From Rhizobium tropici CIAT 899 (GTDB taxonomy: Bacteria; Pseudomonadota; Alphaproteobacteria; Rhizobiales; Rhizobiaceae): 64,000 nucleotides of DNA. Each line of letters opens with the position of its first letter. Positions within the stretch are counted from its first letter, which is position 1. Both the position numbers and the translations under genes were made by a program. Location of the stretch: contig NC_020061.1 in the NCBI RefSeq assembly GCF_000330885.1, positions 124,001 to 188,000 on the forward strand. Direction: 5' to 3'. The notes beneath the pieces were generated by a model. That model saw only the letters and a program-made list of their open reading frames with translations. It had not been told where the DNA came from and made no database searches. Shown piece by piece: positions 1 to 8,757 of this stretch.

Positions 1-684
1 CGTCCAGAACGACAAGCCTTGCGCGGCCTGCGAAGCTGAAACGCCCAGCAAAGCGATTTCCGTGGCGGTGTCGAAGCCGAGGCCTAAGAGAAAGCCGATC
101 GGATACATATGCCAGGAGCGTGTGACCACCTTGAAGGTGCGGCGAAAAACGCGGGCCAGCAAGCCTCGTCCAGCCAGCAGCGCATCAAGGTCCTCATCGA
201 CAATTTCCTCGCCACGCCGCGCTCGCGAAAAGGCGTCCCAGATAGGTTTCAGGATAACGAGATTGGCAATTCCGATCACCAGCAGGAACAGTGCTGAGAC
301 GGATGTGCCGATTACGCCGCCAATGTCGTGGAAACCCTCAGTCTGGCTCTGCATTGCATAGGCGGTGATGGCAACGGCAAGCGACGCCAGAACGCCGATG
401 CTGGAATGGCCGAGCGAAAAGAAGAATCCAACCGAAAACGGCTGCCGACCCTCGTGCATAAGCTTGCGCACGACATTGTCGATCGCGGCGATATGGTCTG
501 CATCAAACGCGTGACGGACACCGAGCATATAGGCGACAAGGGCCATGCCAAGCAGTGCCGGTCGATCGGAGAACGAAGTCCAAGCCCAGATCCAAGCCAG
601 GACGTTGGCTGCGACCAGCAAGGCATAAACGATGGCAATTTTTGTTTTGGCGTAAAGCGGTTCGTCATCGAAAGGGCTACGCAT
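1..684 (-). CDS. NiCoT-family nickel/cobalt transporter (3' end outside window)
   Basis: Translating the minus strand from the ATG at 684 gives 228 residues open to the window edge. The NiCoT signature RHAFDADHIAAIDN lies at about residues 57-70 and a second family motif, LGLGFDTATEIALL, near 207-220. Hydrophobic segments lie between them. This family of inner-membrane proteins imports Ni2+ or Co2+, and full members have about 330-350 residues, so roughly a third is missing here. The start overlaps the end of larB by 8 bases, which implies co-transcription and nickel supply for the Lar cofactor pathway. Nickel rather than cobalt is inferred from the neighbours. Confidence 0.9.
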   Translation of the reverse strand, partial: MRSPFDDEPLYAKTKIAIVYALLVAANVLAWIWAWTSFSDRPALLGMALVAYMLGVRHAFDADHIAAIDNVVRKLMHEGRQPFSVGFFFSLGHSSIGVLASLAVAITAYAMQSQTEGFHDIGGVIGTSVSALFLLVIGIANLVILKPIWDAFSRARRGEEIVDEDLDALLAGRGLLARVFRRTFKVVTRSWHMYPIGFLLGLGFDTATEIALLGVSASQAAQGLSFWT

Positions 685-1375
685 TCGGACGTCCCTTGCC
701 ATCTTGAACAGACACCCGCCGGACCATGCTGAGCGCTCGGAACGCCGCACAGGCGGCGCCGTAGCCATTGTCGATGTTTACGACGGTCAGTCCGGGCGCG
801 CATGAGGCGAGTGCCGCGTGCAGGGCGGTTTCTCCTCCGTTCGACACGCCGTACCCGGTCGATGTCGGAAGACAGATGATCACGCCGGGAACGAGCCCGC
901 CGAGCACGCTGGGAAGAGCGCCGTCCATGCCTGCAACCGCGACGATAACGGGAAAAGTCCGCAATTCCTCGACCCGCTCCAGTAACCGCCATAGGCCTGC
1001 GACGCCGATGTCGATGAACTGTCTGGTCGGGGCGCCGAGATAAGCCAGCGTTCGCAAGACCTCGGCGGCCTGGGGCATGTCCGAACTTCCGGCCGACACG
1101 ACGGCGATATCGGGTGCTTGCTGTTCGGCAGGCGGGGTCCAATTCAGGAATGCTGTCCGCGAGATGGGGTCGTAGTCCAATCGTTCAAGATAGGCCGGCG
1201 CGAGGCGACCAAAGACCTCCGCCTCGAGGCGCGTCAACAGACAGCGTGTGCCGCGCTCTAAAACGCGGTCCATGATCGTGGCAAGCTGCGCATCGGATTT
1301 CCGGGCGCAGAGTACTGCCTCATCGAATCCCACGCGCTCTGTGCGCTGGAAATCCAGCCGGACTTCTTCGTTCAT
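677..1375 (-). CDS. larB: LarB, nickel-pincer cofactor biosynthesis carboxylase/hydrolase
   Basis: The 232-residue protein carries the PurE/AIR-carboxylase-like C-terminal domain typical of LarB, with stretches such as VVSAGSSDMPQAAEV and VAGMDGALPSVLGGL. LarB carboxylates the pyridinium ring of nicotinic acid adenine dinucleotide and hydrolyses the phosphoanhydride, the first step to the nickel-pincer nucleotide (NPN). It overlaps the larE reading frame by 4 bases upstream and the NiCoT gene downstream, so it sits in one tight operon. Length and domain order look normal. Confidence 0.93.
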   Translation of the reverse strand: MNEEVRLDFQRTERVGFDEAVLCARKSDAQLATIMDRVLERGTRCLLTRLEAEVFGRLAPAYLERLDYDPISRTAFLNWTPPAEQQAPDIAVVSAGSSDMPQAAEVLRTLAYLGAPTRQFIDIGVAGLWRLLERVEELRTFPVIVAVAGMDGALPSVLGGLVPGVIICLPTSTGYGVSNGGETALHAALASCAPGLTVVNIDNGYGAACAAFRALSMVRRVSVQDGKGRPNA

Positions 1376-2178
1376 GAATTTCGCTCCCGCAAAAAGGCGC
1401 TGCCTCGGGCGTATGCCTGGAAATCGATCGGCCGTCGACTACCGAACGCCTCTGAAATCTGCCCCACGAGGCGCGCGCGACTATCGCCAGAGAGTTTCGA
1501 CAGCGTCGGTTCATCGAGTTCGACAACCACCCCGGTTTGCCGCACCCTGCAGCGCACCGTTCCCGGCGAGAGCTCGCGCCGCAGCAGCATCTCGACCCGA
1601 TCGATGGCTTGCAAGATCTCGGGTTCGATCCTGAGAGCCGTCTCAACGCGGCTCGACAGGCAGGGCGCTGAAGGCAGTTCGGCGAGGTCAGCAAGATCAT
1701 AGGCGGACGCCATGGCACGGACATCTGCCTTGGACATGCCGGCCTCGACAAAGGGATGACGTACACCATTGGCTTAGGCCGCCTTGAGGCCAGGGCGCCA
1801 ATCGCCAAGATCGTCCGTGTTCGTGCCGGAAAAGAGCTGCGCTGCCGAAAGCGAAGACAGGGTGCCGTAGAGATTGGACTTGCAGAAGAAGCAGCGGTTC
1901 GAGGGATTGGCGAGATAACGTTCGTCGGCAAATTCCCCCGCATCGATGATCCGTAGGTCCCAGCCATGACGGGCTGCATAGTCTTTGACCCGTTCGGTGG
2001 CGCTCAGGGGAACGGCGGCCGAGGCGGCGTGGAACATGATCACGTCAGCTCCCATCCGACGATGCGCCACAAACGCGAGCGTCATACTGTCGACGCCGCC
2101 GGAGACAGCCACGGCCGCGTGCCGGGCGCTGTCGAACACGGCATTGAGACGGGCGAGAGAGGTTTCCTTCGCGATCAT
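1372..2178 (-). pseudogene. larE: larE interrupted by an in-frame TAA
   Basis: LarE is an ATP-dependent sulfur transferase that gives its own cysteine sulfur to the NPN precursor. The N-terminal part (2178-1774) has the PP-loop AVSGGVDS and the cysteine motif NRCFFCKSNLY. The C-terminal part (1737-1372) starts with MSKADVRAMA and keeps PCLSSR. Both halves lie in the same frame with only a TAA at 1776-1774 and 12 further codons (ANGVRHPFVEAG, matching LarE) between them. A single substitution, for example CAA or GAA to TAA, explains this. Unless the stop is read through or is a sequencing error, full-length LarE is not made. Confidence 0.85.
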
Positions 2179-3479
2179 GACTTTTGCTCCAGCGCCTCAG
2201 CTTCGGCCCGGCGGCGCAATTCGGCGCGGGCTTTGTGGCTCCGATCAACGCCTTGGGCGTCGTCCATTTCCGCCTTGGCCGTCATCCCACCGGGCCGGTC
2301 GGCGAGCTTCACCCTTATCCCGTCCTCGGTTGTCACCGACTGTCGCGGCAGGACCGTGCGCGCTTCGATCCGGCTGCGCAGGCCAAGCGTCGTGGTCTGC
2401 CGCAGGCAGAGCGCTCCGATTGCGTCGATCGCATCCACGCGCGCGAGAACCTGAACCGAGGCCATCATGCGGCCCTTCTTGCCGAAGGTCGGCGTCTGGG
2501 TCACGTCGATCACACCTTCGGCCGCGCGAACAAGGTCGAGGGCGACGGCCAGTTCCTCGCCGGTCTGGTCGTCGATGTCGAACTGGATGACGCCGACCCG
2601 ATCCTGTGCTGCACCCTCCTCGGTGAACGCCAGGATGCGAAGCACGTTGCTCATGCCGGGCAGGCGTCTTGTGCCGAAGCCGATACCGGTGCGTTCGAGC
2701 AGTCGAGGCGACGACCCGAGGCTTGTCGCGGGCGAGAGATGGGACAGGATCGCCGCTCCCGTCGGCGTGATGCGCTCACCGTGGCGACCGTCATCATGAA
2801 AGGCAAACCCGCGCAACAAAAGAGTCGTGGCGGGAGCGGGAACGGGCAGTCGCCCGTGATCGGTCTCGACCCAGCCTCGCCCGATCGGCAACGAACCCAC
2901 CGACCAGCTTTTGGCCCCAACAGCGTCGATCAACGTAGCTGCCGCCACGATATCGGCAATCGAATCCCAGTTGCCGACTTCATGGAAAGCTACGTCACCG
3001 ACGTTTCTGCCGTGTACTGCGGCTTCGGCCACGGCGAGTTCGTGGAAGATGGCTATGGCCGCGCGCTTGACGCCCTCCGGCAAACGGCTGCCGTCGAGCA
3101 TGGCGCGAAGGTCGCGCCAATGGGTGTGGTGATGGTGGTGGCTGTGGCTGTGGTCGCCATTATGGACATGCTCCTCATGAGGATGAGCATGTCCATGTTC
3201 GTCATGGTGATGATGATGCGCATGGCCATGTCCTTGAGAATGGCGATGAGGATCAGGACCGGAAGCTTCCTGTTCGGAGCCGGTCTTCGTGACGTCAAAG
3301 CGGCTGCCGGTCAGCACGCCATCATTGTGTGCCCGAAAGACCGCCTGCACGTCTTCGTCCAGACCTGCCAGACGAAGATTTCTCTCTACCGTTCCAACCA
3401 GCTCGGGCCATGCGTCCAACATCGCGGCGACGAACATGTCGCCGGCGATGCCACCCAGAACATCAAGATGGATATGCAT
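2175..3479 (-). CDS. larC: LarC, nickel insertion protein with His-rich insert
   Basis: The start is placed at the ATG beginning MHIHLDVLGGIAGDM, the conserved LarC N-terminus, giving 434 residues. LarC is a CTP-dependent cyclometallase that inserts Ni into the pincer cofactor. Residues about 80-122 form a metal-binding tract with 23 histidines in 43 residues, as often seen in nickel-handling proteins. FHEVGNWDSIADIV and the LarC2 part with TFGKKGRMMASVQVLAR follow. It overlaps larE by 4 bases. Both LarC halves are in one frame, so no programmed frameshift is needed, unlike in Lactobacillus. Confidence 0.93.
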   Translation of the reverse strand: MHIHLDVLGGIAGDMFVAAMLDAWPELVGTVERNLRLAGLDEDVQAVFRAHNDGVLTGSRFDVTKTGSEQEASGPDPHRHSQGHGHAHHHHHDEHGHAHPHEEHVHNGDHSHSHHHHHTHWRDLRAMLDGSRLPEGVKRAAIAIFHELAVAEAAVHGRNVGDVAFHEVGNWDSIADIVAAATLIDAVGAKSWSVGSLPIGRGWVETDHGRLPVPAPATTLLLRGFAFHDDGRHGERITPTGAAILSHLSPATSLGSSPRLLERTGIGFGTRRLPGMSNVLRILAFTEEGAAQDRVGVIQFDIDDQTGEELAVALDLVRAAEGVIDVTQTPTFGKKGRMMASVQVLARVDAIDAIGALCLRQTTTLGLRSRIEARTVLPRQSVTTEDGIRVKLADRPGGMTAKAEMDDAQGVDRSHKARAELRRRAEAEALEQKS

Positions 3480-3493
3480 GAGGCCCACCTCCT

Positions 3494-4024
3494 TCATCGT
3501 TCCGAATGCTGCCAACCGGACAGGTCGACGTGCAGGGTCTCGCCAGGTTCTGCCGATCCGACGCTGGTCTCGATCGCCGCCTTCAGCACTGCGACCGGTA
3601 TAGGCAGACGATCTTTCATCTGCTCCGCAAACGCCACGAGGTCGTCATGTTCGGCCTTGGCCCGCATGAACACGCCCTCGCTCAGGATGCGTTTGAGGCG
3701 CAGCGGAAAGCTTTGTTCACCGCCGTTCCACGTTAGCCGAAGTTGCGTCCGATAACGCCTGATGTCGAAATGCTTGTACTGGGATTCGAGAGCCCGATAG
3801 CCCCAGATTCCGAGGTCACCGACCAGCAGGCCGGCGAAGTCCGGCTCGTCTTCGGCGTTTATGTCAACCAGCAGGACATAGGACGGGCGGCCCTTCTTGC
3901 CCAGACTCGGAAGGAGCTGGACATTCTTGGCGCCCATCTCGCCCATCTTCTCGATGACGTGCCCGAGCAACTCGCCCGGCGCGTCATCGATCTGGGCCAT
4001 CAGGAGGATGACGCCGCCCGCCAT
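3494..4024 (-). CDS. Stand-alone LarC2-like protein
   Basis: This 176-residue protein resembles the C-terminal half of LarC: QIDDAPGELLGHVIEKM is followed by SLGKKGRPSYVLLVDI, matching the IDD and KKGRP motifs of LarC2. There is no LarC1-like N-terminal half. The start ATG overlaps the stop of the upstream 594-aa gene (TGATG), and larC begins 15 bases downstream. A role in nickel or CTP handling, or as a partner of the unknown upstream protein, is inferred from homology and position only. Confidence 0.7.
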   Translation of the reverse strand: MAGGVILLMAQIDDAPGELLGHVIEKMGEMGAKNVQLLPSLGKKGRPSYVLLVDINAEDEPDFAGLLVGDLGIWGYRALESQYKHFDIRRYRTQLRLTWNGGEQSFPLRLKRILSEGVFMRAKAEHDDLVAFAEQMKDRLPIPVAVLKAAIETSVGSAEPGETLHVDLSGWQHSER

Positions 4025-5808
4025 CAGAACGCCATGGATTCGACGGCGACCAGGGCGGCTGCCTCTGCCTTGGTCTTGGTGCCGGGAATGCCGGCGGAAA
4101 TCAGGCCTGCCGACTGGGCTTCGCCCGTCGCATCCGACGCACTCATCTTGCCCATGGCGGCGGCGACGACGGCCGGGATGGTGACGTTGATAATTACATT
4201 GCCGGCGAGCAGCAGTTCGCTGGCGATCGGCGCAAGTGCGGTGAGGAACGGCGCGCGTTCCTTGCCGATGCCCTGCGCGACTTCGGGGATCACGGCGTTG
4301 ATGATGCCTTCCATATGGATCGTCTCGTCGCCGACGGTGACTTCGGCGTCGAGCGCCGGATCGAAGGCAAGCCAGCGCGCCGCCATCTTGCTCGATCGCC
4401 GCGCACCCTTGCTGATCCTGGTGAAATGAACCTTGATATTGGTACCCTTCACCTTGCTCAGGAATTCCGACCCGCGTGTCTCCACCAGTAGCTGGCGCTC
4501 CTCGTCCATCGCGCGGACGATCTCGCCGACGCTCCTGCCCGCCATGAGATCGTCATAGCTGCGCGCCGCACGGGCATGCAGCGCCTTGGTGACCATGGGG
4601 GTGGAGGACATGATCATTGCATCGGTGACCGGCCCGTTGCAGATCTGCGTCGCCTTGCGGGCAACGATGTTCATCGCCACCATCGCAGTTTCCGGATCGA
4701 AGCTGAAGCCAAGGCGACGGGCACGTAGCGCGCGCGCCACGCTCTGTTCCGTCGAACCATCCTGCAACAGACACATCAGCGCAATGACCGCATCGCCGCA
4801 GATATGGCCGAGCGGCGGATTGACGGGACCCGCGCCCGCGCCGCAGATCCCTTCTTCGAAGACCGAGACGATTTCATCAAGCGCCATGATGCCGATCACG
4901 GTCGGCCCGCCGATATCCTTGAGGATCAGGCCGAGATCGCCGATCAGCCGTGCGGTCTCGACTTCCTTGCCGGTGATGCGGACATGTATTTTCTCGGGCA
5001 GGCCGGCGGTGCGAACGGCGGATCGCCCCGCGACGAAAGCACTGGTGACCTTGCCGTAGGGGCCATATTCCTCGGCCACGTCGGCATCCGAATGGATGAT
5101 TTCCAGGATCGCCGCCGCGCCAAAAAGGGCTGAGAGGAACTTCTGGCTGGGCATGCCGGCGCCGGACATAGCGTCCATCATCGCCTTGGTCCCGATGGCA
5201 GCCCCTCGTTCGGCCATGCCGGGAAAAATCAAATCCTCGCCCAGCGCGCCGTGGCCGACCATCACGCCGCCGCCCACGCCTTCCGGAATGTCACGGCCCT
5301 GGACCGGCGAGAGCTCCCCCTTCATCATGGCTTCGTAGACGGCCGCAACGGCGGCGAAACCCGAGATCTTGTTGTTCATCTTCGCCGTCGGCACGGCGGC
5401 AAGGCCGGAGCGGCTGACGCCAGCGATCATGCGCGCCGAAGAGCCGAGCTTGCGGTTACCGGCAGGAATGCCGACCTGGGCGTTGGCGCCGCAGAGATAG
5501 AGCAGCGTTGCCGCGATCAGCGCCGCATTGGCGCCGTCGGCGCCGGCTGCCGTGGCGACAGCAATGCTCTTGGTCAGAAGGTCATCGATCGGCTGGCGCA
5601 CGGCATCGGCGAACTTGACTTCCGGGCTTATGCCACGACGCAGTTCGGCCGCGATGACGTTGCAGACTGCAACGACCGGGATGTTGAGCATGCCATGGCC
5701 GCCGGTCAGGGCCTCGACGCGATCGCTGGTCAACCAGCCGGGATTGGCATTGGCCGCCATGACCGAAGCCAGAATCACCTTCTCGCGTTCGGCCGAAAAT
5801 CTCGACAT
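4024..5808 (-). CDS. Unrecognised 594-aa conserved-looking protein heading the lar operon
   Basis: The first gene of the nickel operon encodes a 594-residue protein rich in Ala, Gly and Ile with no signal peptide and no family I can name. Glycine-rich and patterned stretches include GVGGGVMVGHGALGEDL, ICGAGAGPVNPPLGHICGD (two cysteines and a histidine) and KATQICNGPVTDAMIM. The tail is hydrophobic Ala/Ile-rich, possibly buried helices. No LarA-type lactate racemase lies in the window. This protein is therefore a candidate user of the nickel-pincer cofactor or a partner enzyme. That function is inference from operon position. Confidence 0.75.
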   Translation of the reverse strand: MSRFSAEREKVILASVMAANANPGWLTSDRVEALTGGHGMLNIPVVAVCNVIAAELRRGISPEVKFADAVRQPIDDLLTKSIAVATAAGADGANAALIAATLLYLCGANAQVGIPAGNRKLGSSARMIAGVSRSGLAAVPTAKMNNKISGFAAVAAVYEAMMKGELSPVQGRDIPEGVGGGVMVGHGALGEDLIFPGMAERGAAIGTKAMMDAMSGAGMPSQKFLSALFGAAAILEIIHSDADVAEEYGPYGKVTSAFVAGRSAVRTAGLPEKIHVRITGKEVETARLIGDLGLILKDIGGPTVIGIMALDEIVSVFEEGICGAGAGPVNPPLGHICGDAVIALMCLLQDGSTEQSVARALRARRLGFSFDPETAMVAMNIVARKATQICNGPVTDAMIMSSTPMVTKALHARAARSYDDLMAGRSVGEIVRAMDEERQLLVETRGSEFLSKVKGTNIKVHFTRISKGARRSSKMAARWLAFDPALDAEVTVGDETIHMEGIINAVIPEVAQGIGKERAPFLTALAPIASELLLAGNVIINVTIPAVVAAAMGKMSASDATGEAQSAGLISAGIPGTKTKAEAAALVAVESMAF

Positions 5809-6306
5809 TGGTCCTCTCCCTTTATTTCCGGCGGGCAGCGATCATGATCCGCAACAGCCGAGCGTCGAAATCAGCCAGTGGCTTTTCTCGCAACGAGCGC
5901 GCACCGTCCGTCGATCTGCCGTATGCGCGGCGCGCAGGTAACGTCAGGGAATATCACAGGGTCATTATTGCGATAAGTGGCACTATCTCATGTCTCCATG
6001 AGCAACATTCATAATGGCGCGCTGCCCTGTTAATATTTCTGAAGCCCCCGCAGACAATGCGGGCCCATTCGGCTTCGCGTATTTGGGCCGCCGCTCAAGG
6101 TCGTCTCTCCAACTCGCGGTCTCTCTGTCCAAGGGTTGTCCGGCAACAAGCATGATTGGTGCTCATGGGTTCGTGAAATCATACCATTTCAGTTGATGAA
6201 GTTTTCTCCATACTCCTTTCCGAGATGTGGTCGCGGCCTGACCAAAGATGAAGGCTGCGGCTCTTACATCGCGTTGCATCAGCCCAAATTCACGGAGAAC
6301 TTTCGA
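5809..6306. other. Intergenic region upstream of the nickel operon
   Basis: About 500 bases separate the leftward nickel operon from the rightward AhpD-like gene. The promoters of both should lie here. I saw no clear NikR-type palindrome, sigma-54 element, riboswitch or terminator. The short frames present look non-coding. Confidence 0.4.
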
Positions 6307-6645
6307 ATGCTCGACTGGGAAAAATACCGGCAGGAACTGTCCTCACGCGTAACCGAACTTGGCCGGCTTTCGCCGGCGACACTTGAGGGCGTTCGTACCC
6401 TCGGTGGCGCAGGTCAGAAGAGCGGTCGGTTGGACGCCAAAACCCGGGAACTGATCGCCCTTGCCGTTGCGGTGACCACGCGTTGTGACGGCTGCATCGC
6501 CAGCCATACGTCCGAAGCAGCGAAAGTCGGCGCCACGCGGGAGTAAATTGCCGAGGCACTTGGGGTCGCGATTGCGCTCAACGCCGGTGCAGCTTTGGTT
6601 TATTCGTCGCGCGTGCTGGATGCCTTCGATACCGTCGCCGGCTGA
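6307..6645 (+). pseudogene. AhpD-like carboxymuconolactone decarboxylase family gene with in-frame TAA
   Basis: The chosen start gives MLDWEKYRQELSSRV, followed by the AhpD-type active site TTRCDGCIASHTSEA (CxxC with downstream His). Family members are small all-helical peroxidase or peroxiredoxin-reductase-like proteins of about 112 residues. At 6544-6546 a TAA interrupts the frame, but the same frame continues as IAEALGVAIALNAGAAL to a TGA at 6643-6645, exactly the normal length and C-terminus. GAA to TAA is the simplest cause. Confidence 0.85.
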
Positions 6646-6937
6646 GCACGATACGAAGGAAGTGCGGAGAAGGAATGGGCCTTCTCCGCCAGTCAACCAA
6701 ATGGGAGGTCAATGCCCATTCAGAGCAGCGGCAATTGCGCTGCGCATCTCCTCAAGGCTCGGCGCCCCAGTGATTTTCTTGCCGTTGACGAAGAAGGGAG
6801 GCGTTCCCTCTACCTCGAATTCGTCAGTCGCCTGGTCGGTGAGCTTGTTCAGACGCTCAAGGATGGCCTGGTCCGCCACTGCCCTGTTGAACACGTCTTT
6901 GTCGATCCCAACGGAGCGTCCGATTTCACGCAGTGTC

Positions 6938-6945
6938 TGTTCGAT
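6938..6945. repeat. Target-site duplication, left copy
   Basis: TGTTCGAT is repeated exactly at 8200-8207 on the other side of the ISAs1-family element. Confidence 0.9.
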
Positions 6946-8199
6946 GCACGGCTCTGAACTCGGGTTAACGTTTCTTCCCTGAACGGTTTGGGTGTGATTC
7001 AAGAGTGTCGGTGATTTGGAGGCCGACATGTTTGAAGACGATCGCCCGCGGCTGCGGGTTTTGCTGGACCATTTTAGTCTCGTTGAGGATGAGCGGGAGC
7101 AATGGCGGGTCGCCCATCCGTTACCCGAGGTGCTTCTTCTGGTCGTTTGCGGGACGATCGGCGCATGCGACGATTTTGACGAGATCGTCGAATGGGGGGA
7201 GGATAACCTGGCGTTTTTACGTCGGTTTCTTCCCTATCACCATGGCATACCGGGTTCGCGCTGGCTGCGCATTCTGCTCAACCGGATCGATCCGGACCTG
7301 TTTTCGAACTGCTTCATATCCTGGGCGGCGACGCTTCGACCCGATGCTCCGGCGCTGGTGGCGATTGACGGAAAGACCTCGCGCGGCAGTCATGACCGGG
7401 CCAACGGCCGGGCGGCGCTGCATCTCGTCTCGGCTTTCGCCACCCGTGAACGGCTGGTTCTTGGACAAGAGGCAGTGGCAACGACAAGCTGTGAGCAGGA
7501 CACCATCCCCTTGCTGCTGGAACGGTTGGCCGAAAAGGATCGCCTGAAAGGCGCGCTCGTGACCATCGACGCCATTGCCTGCAATGCCAAAACCGCCCAG
7601 GCGGTGCTCGATGCAGGCGCTGATTACCTCCTGGCGGCCAAGGCCAATCAGCCCGGCCTGATGGGTGAGATCGAGCGCTTCTTTGCCGACGCTCCGGCAA
7701 ACCTCACCTCAACCGTGACCGAAGTCGACAAGGGCCATGGCCGGGTCGAAGAGCGGCGGGTCACCGTCTCCACTCAAATCGACTGGCTCTCCGGCGACAG
7801 GCGCTTTCCCGGCGAATACCGCTTCCCGTCCATCGCCACCATCGTCAAGGTGCAAGCACAAGTCTATGAAAAGTCCAGGCAAAGCAGCCAGGTCCGCTTC
7901 TATATCTCCTCGCGGTCGATGACCGCGCTCCAGTTCGCCGAGGCCATACGTGGCCATTGGGCCATCGAGAACTCCCTCCATTGGGTACTCGACGTCACCT
8001 TCAACGAGGATGCCGCCCGATCTCGAACCGGGCATGGACCAGCCAACATGGCCGTCGTCCGACACTTCGCCATCAACATGGTTCGAAGCCATAACGACAA
8101 GCGCAGTATCAAACTCAGACGAAACAAAGCAGGCAGAAACCCACAATACATGGCCGAAATCATCCGAGCATGACTGTTAACCCGGATTCAGCGCCGTGC
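6946..8199 (+). mobile_element. ISAs1-family insertion sequence, 1254 bp, complete
   Basis: The ends carry imperfect 24-bp inverted repeats, GCACGGCtCTGAAcTCGGGT at the left and its complement with three mismatches at the right (8176-8199). An exact 8-bp target duplication TGTTCGAT flanks the element at 6938-6945 and 8200-8207. One transposase gene fills it. The intact ends and perfect duplication suggest recent insertion. Confidence 0.93.
7028..8173 (+). CDS. ISAs1-family DDE transposase
   Basis: The 381-residue transposase has the family hallmarks AIDGKTSRGS (first catalytic Asp region), LVTIDAIACNAKTAQ and the C-terminal ENSLHWVLDVTFNEDAAR, which contains the conserved Glu. The start is set at MFEDDRP. 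Another ATG lies four codons upstream. It is full length and fills the element, so it is likely active. Confidence 0.93.
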   Translation: MFEDDRPRLRVLLDHFSLVEDEREQWRVAHPLPEVLLLVVCGTIGACDDFDEIVEWGEDNLAFLRRFLPYHHGIPGSRWLRILLNRIDPDLFSNCFISWAATLRPDAPALVAIDGKTSRGSHDRANGRAALHLVSAFATRERLVLGQEAVATTSCEQDTIPLLLERLAEKDRLKGALVTIDAIACNAKTAQAVLDAGADYLLAAKANQPGLMGEIERFFADAPANLTSTVTEVDKGHGRVEERRVTVSTQIDWLSGDRRFPGEYRFPSIATIVKVQAQVYEKSRQSSQVRFYISSRSMTALQFAEAIRGHWAIENSLHWVLDVTFNEDAARSRTGHGPANMAVVRHFAINMVRSHNDKRSIKLRRNKAGRNPQYMAEIIRA

Positions 8200-8207
8200 T
8201 GTTCGAT
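8200..8207. repeat. Target-site duplication, right copy
   Basis: TGTTCGAT matches 6938-6945. Deleting the element and one copy restores the dsbA-like reading frame. Confidence 0.9.
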
Positions 8208-8501
8208 GTTGCTCGATTGCACGATCTCGTCATGCCTTGCATAATAGGCATCCAGGATTTGCTGGGACTTCGGTGCGGGCTGCCGTTCGGCAAGCATCAA
8301 GATGACCATGTCCACATTGTTGCGCACAATTAGTCGGAAGACAATCCTGACCTTACCGGTGCGGACGAATTCCTCTTCGATCTGCAGTGCGACATGCGTT
8401 CGGTATTCGACGCGATGGGGGCAGGTCGGCGACGAGTATTCGATCACGGTGACGGGTGCTGAGGCGGAGCCAATCGGCGGTCCGCACGCCCTACGGGTGC
8501 A

Positions 8502-8757
8502 TCATGTCCCCCGCGTTAGATGCGGTTGGAAGGTTGCCAATCCAAACACTGAGAATTCCCGCGGCGAGGCGCGAGAATAGAAACTTGGCCAAGATATGAA
8601 TGTCTCCGGATGATTGCCGGTAAGTTCAGGGCGTCAGTGCTTGGATTTAGACCGCCTCAAACAGATGTCCGTGCAGTCCCGAGTCGGTTCGTCACTGACA
8701 CTGCTGTGTCATCAAATGCTATACGGCCAGTGCCCAAACTTCAACGGTAGCTATTGC
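8502..8757. other. Spacer between the dsbA-like relic and aapP
   Basis: I see no gene here. The missing 5' end of the dsbA-like relic (signal peptide, start codon) would have been in this spacer but is not recognisable. aapP ends at its right border, and no convincing hairpin terminator was found. Confidence 0.35.

Larger units (their letters stand above)
6709..8501 (-). pseudogene. dsbA-like thiol oxidoreductase relic split by an ISAs1-family element
   Basis: The 5' piece (8501-8200) encodes APVTVIEYSSPTCPH and the DsbA helical insert. The 3' piece (6945-6709) encodes FEVEGTPPFFVNGKKITG, the cis-Pro region. Removing the element and one 8-bp repeat restores the frame across DEIVQSSNIEQ-TLREIG. 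The redox motif reads CPHR instead of CPHC, so the second cysteine was already lost. No signal peptide or start codon remains before an upstream TGA at 8504-8502. It was probably a periplasmic disulfide oxidoreductase. Confidence 0.9.

Noticed and set aside
2184..3755. A 523-codon plus-strand frame opposite larC
   Set aside because: It is the antisense of larC and its neighbours. Its His/Met-rich stretch is only the complement of the His-rich insert, and no family matches.
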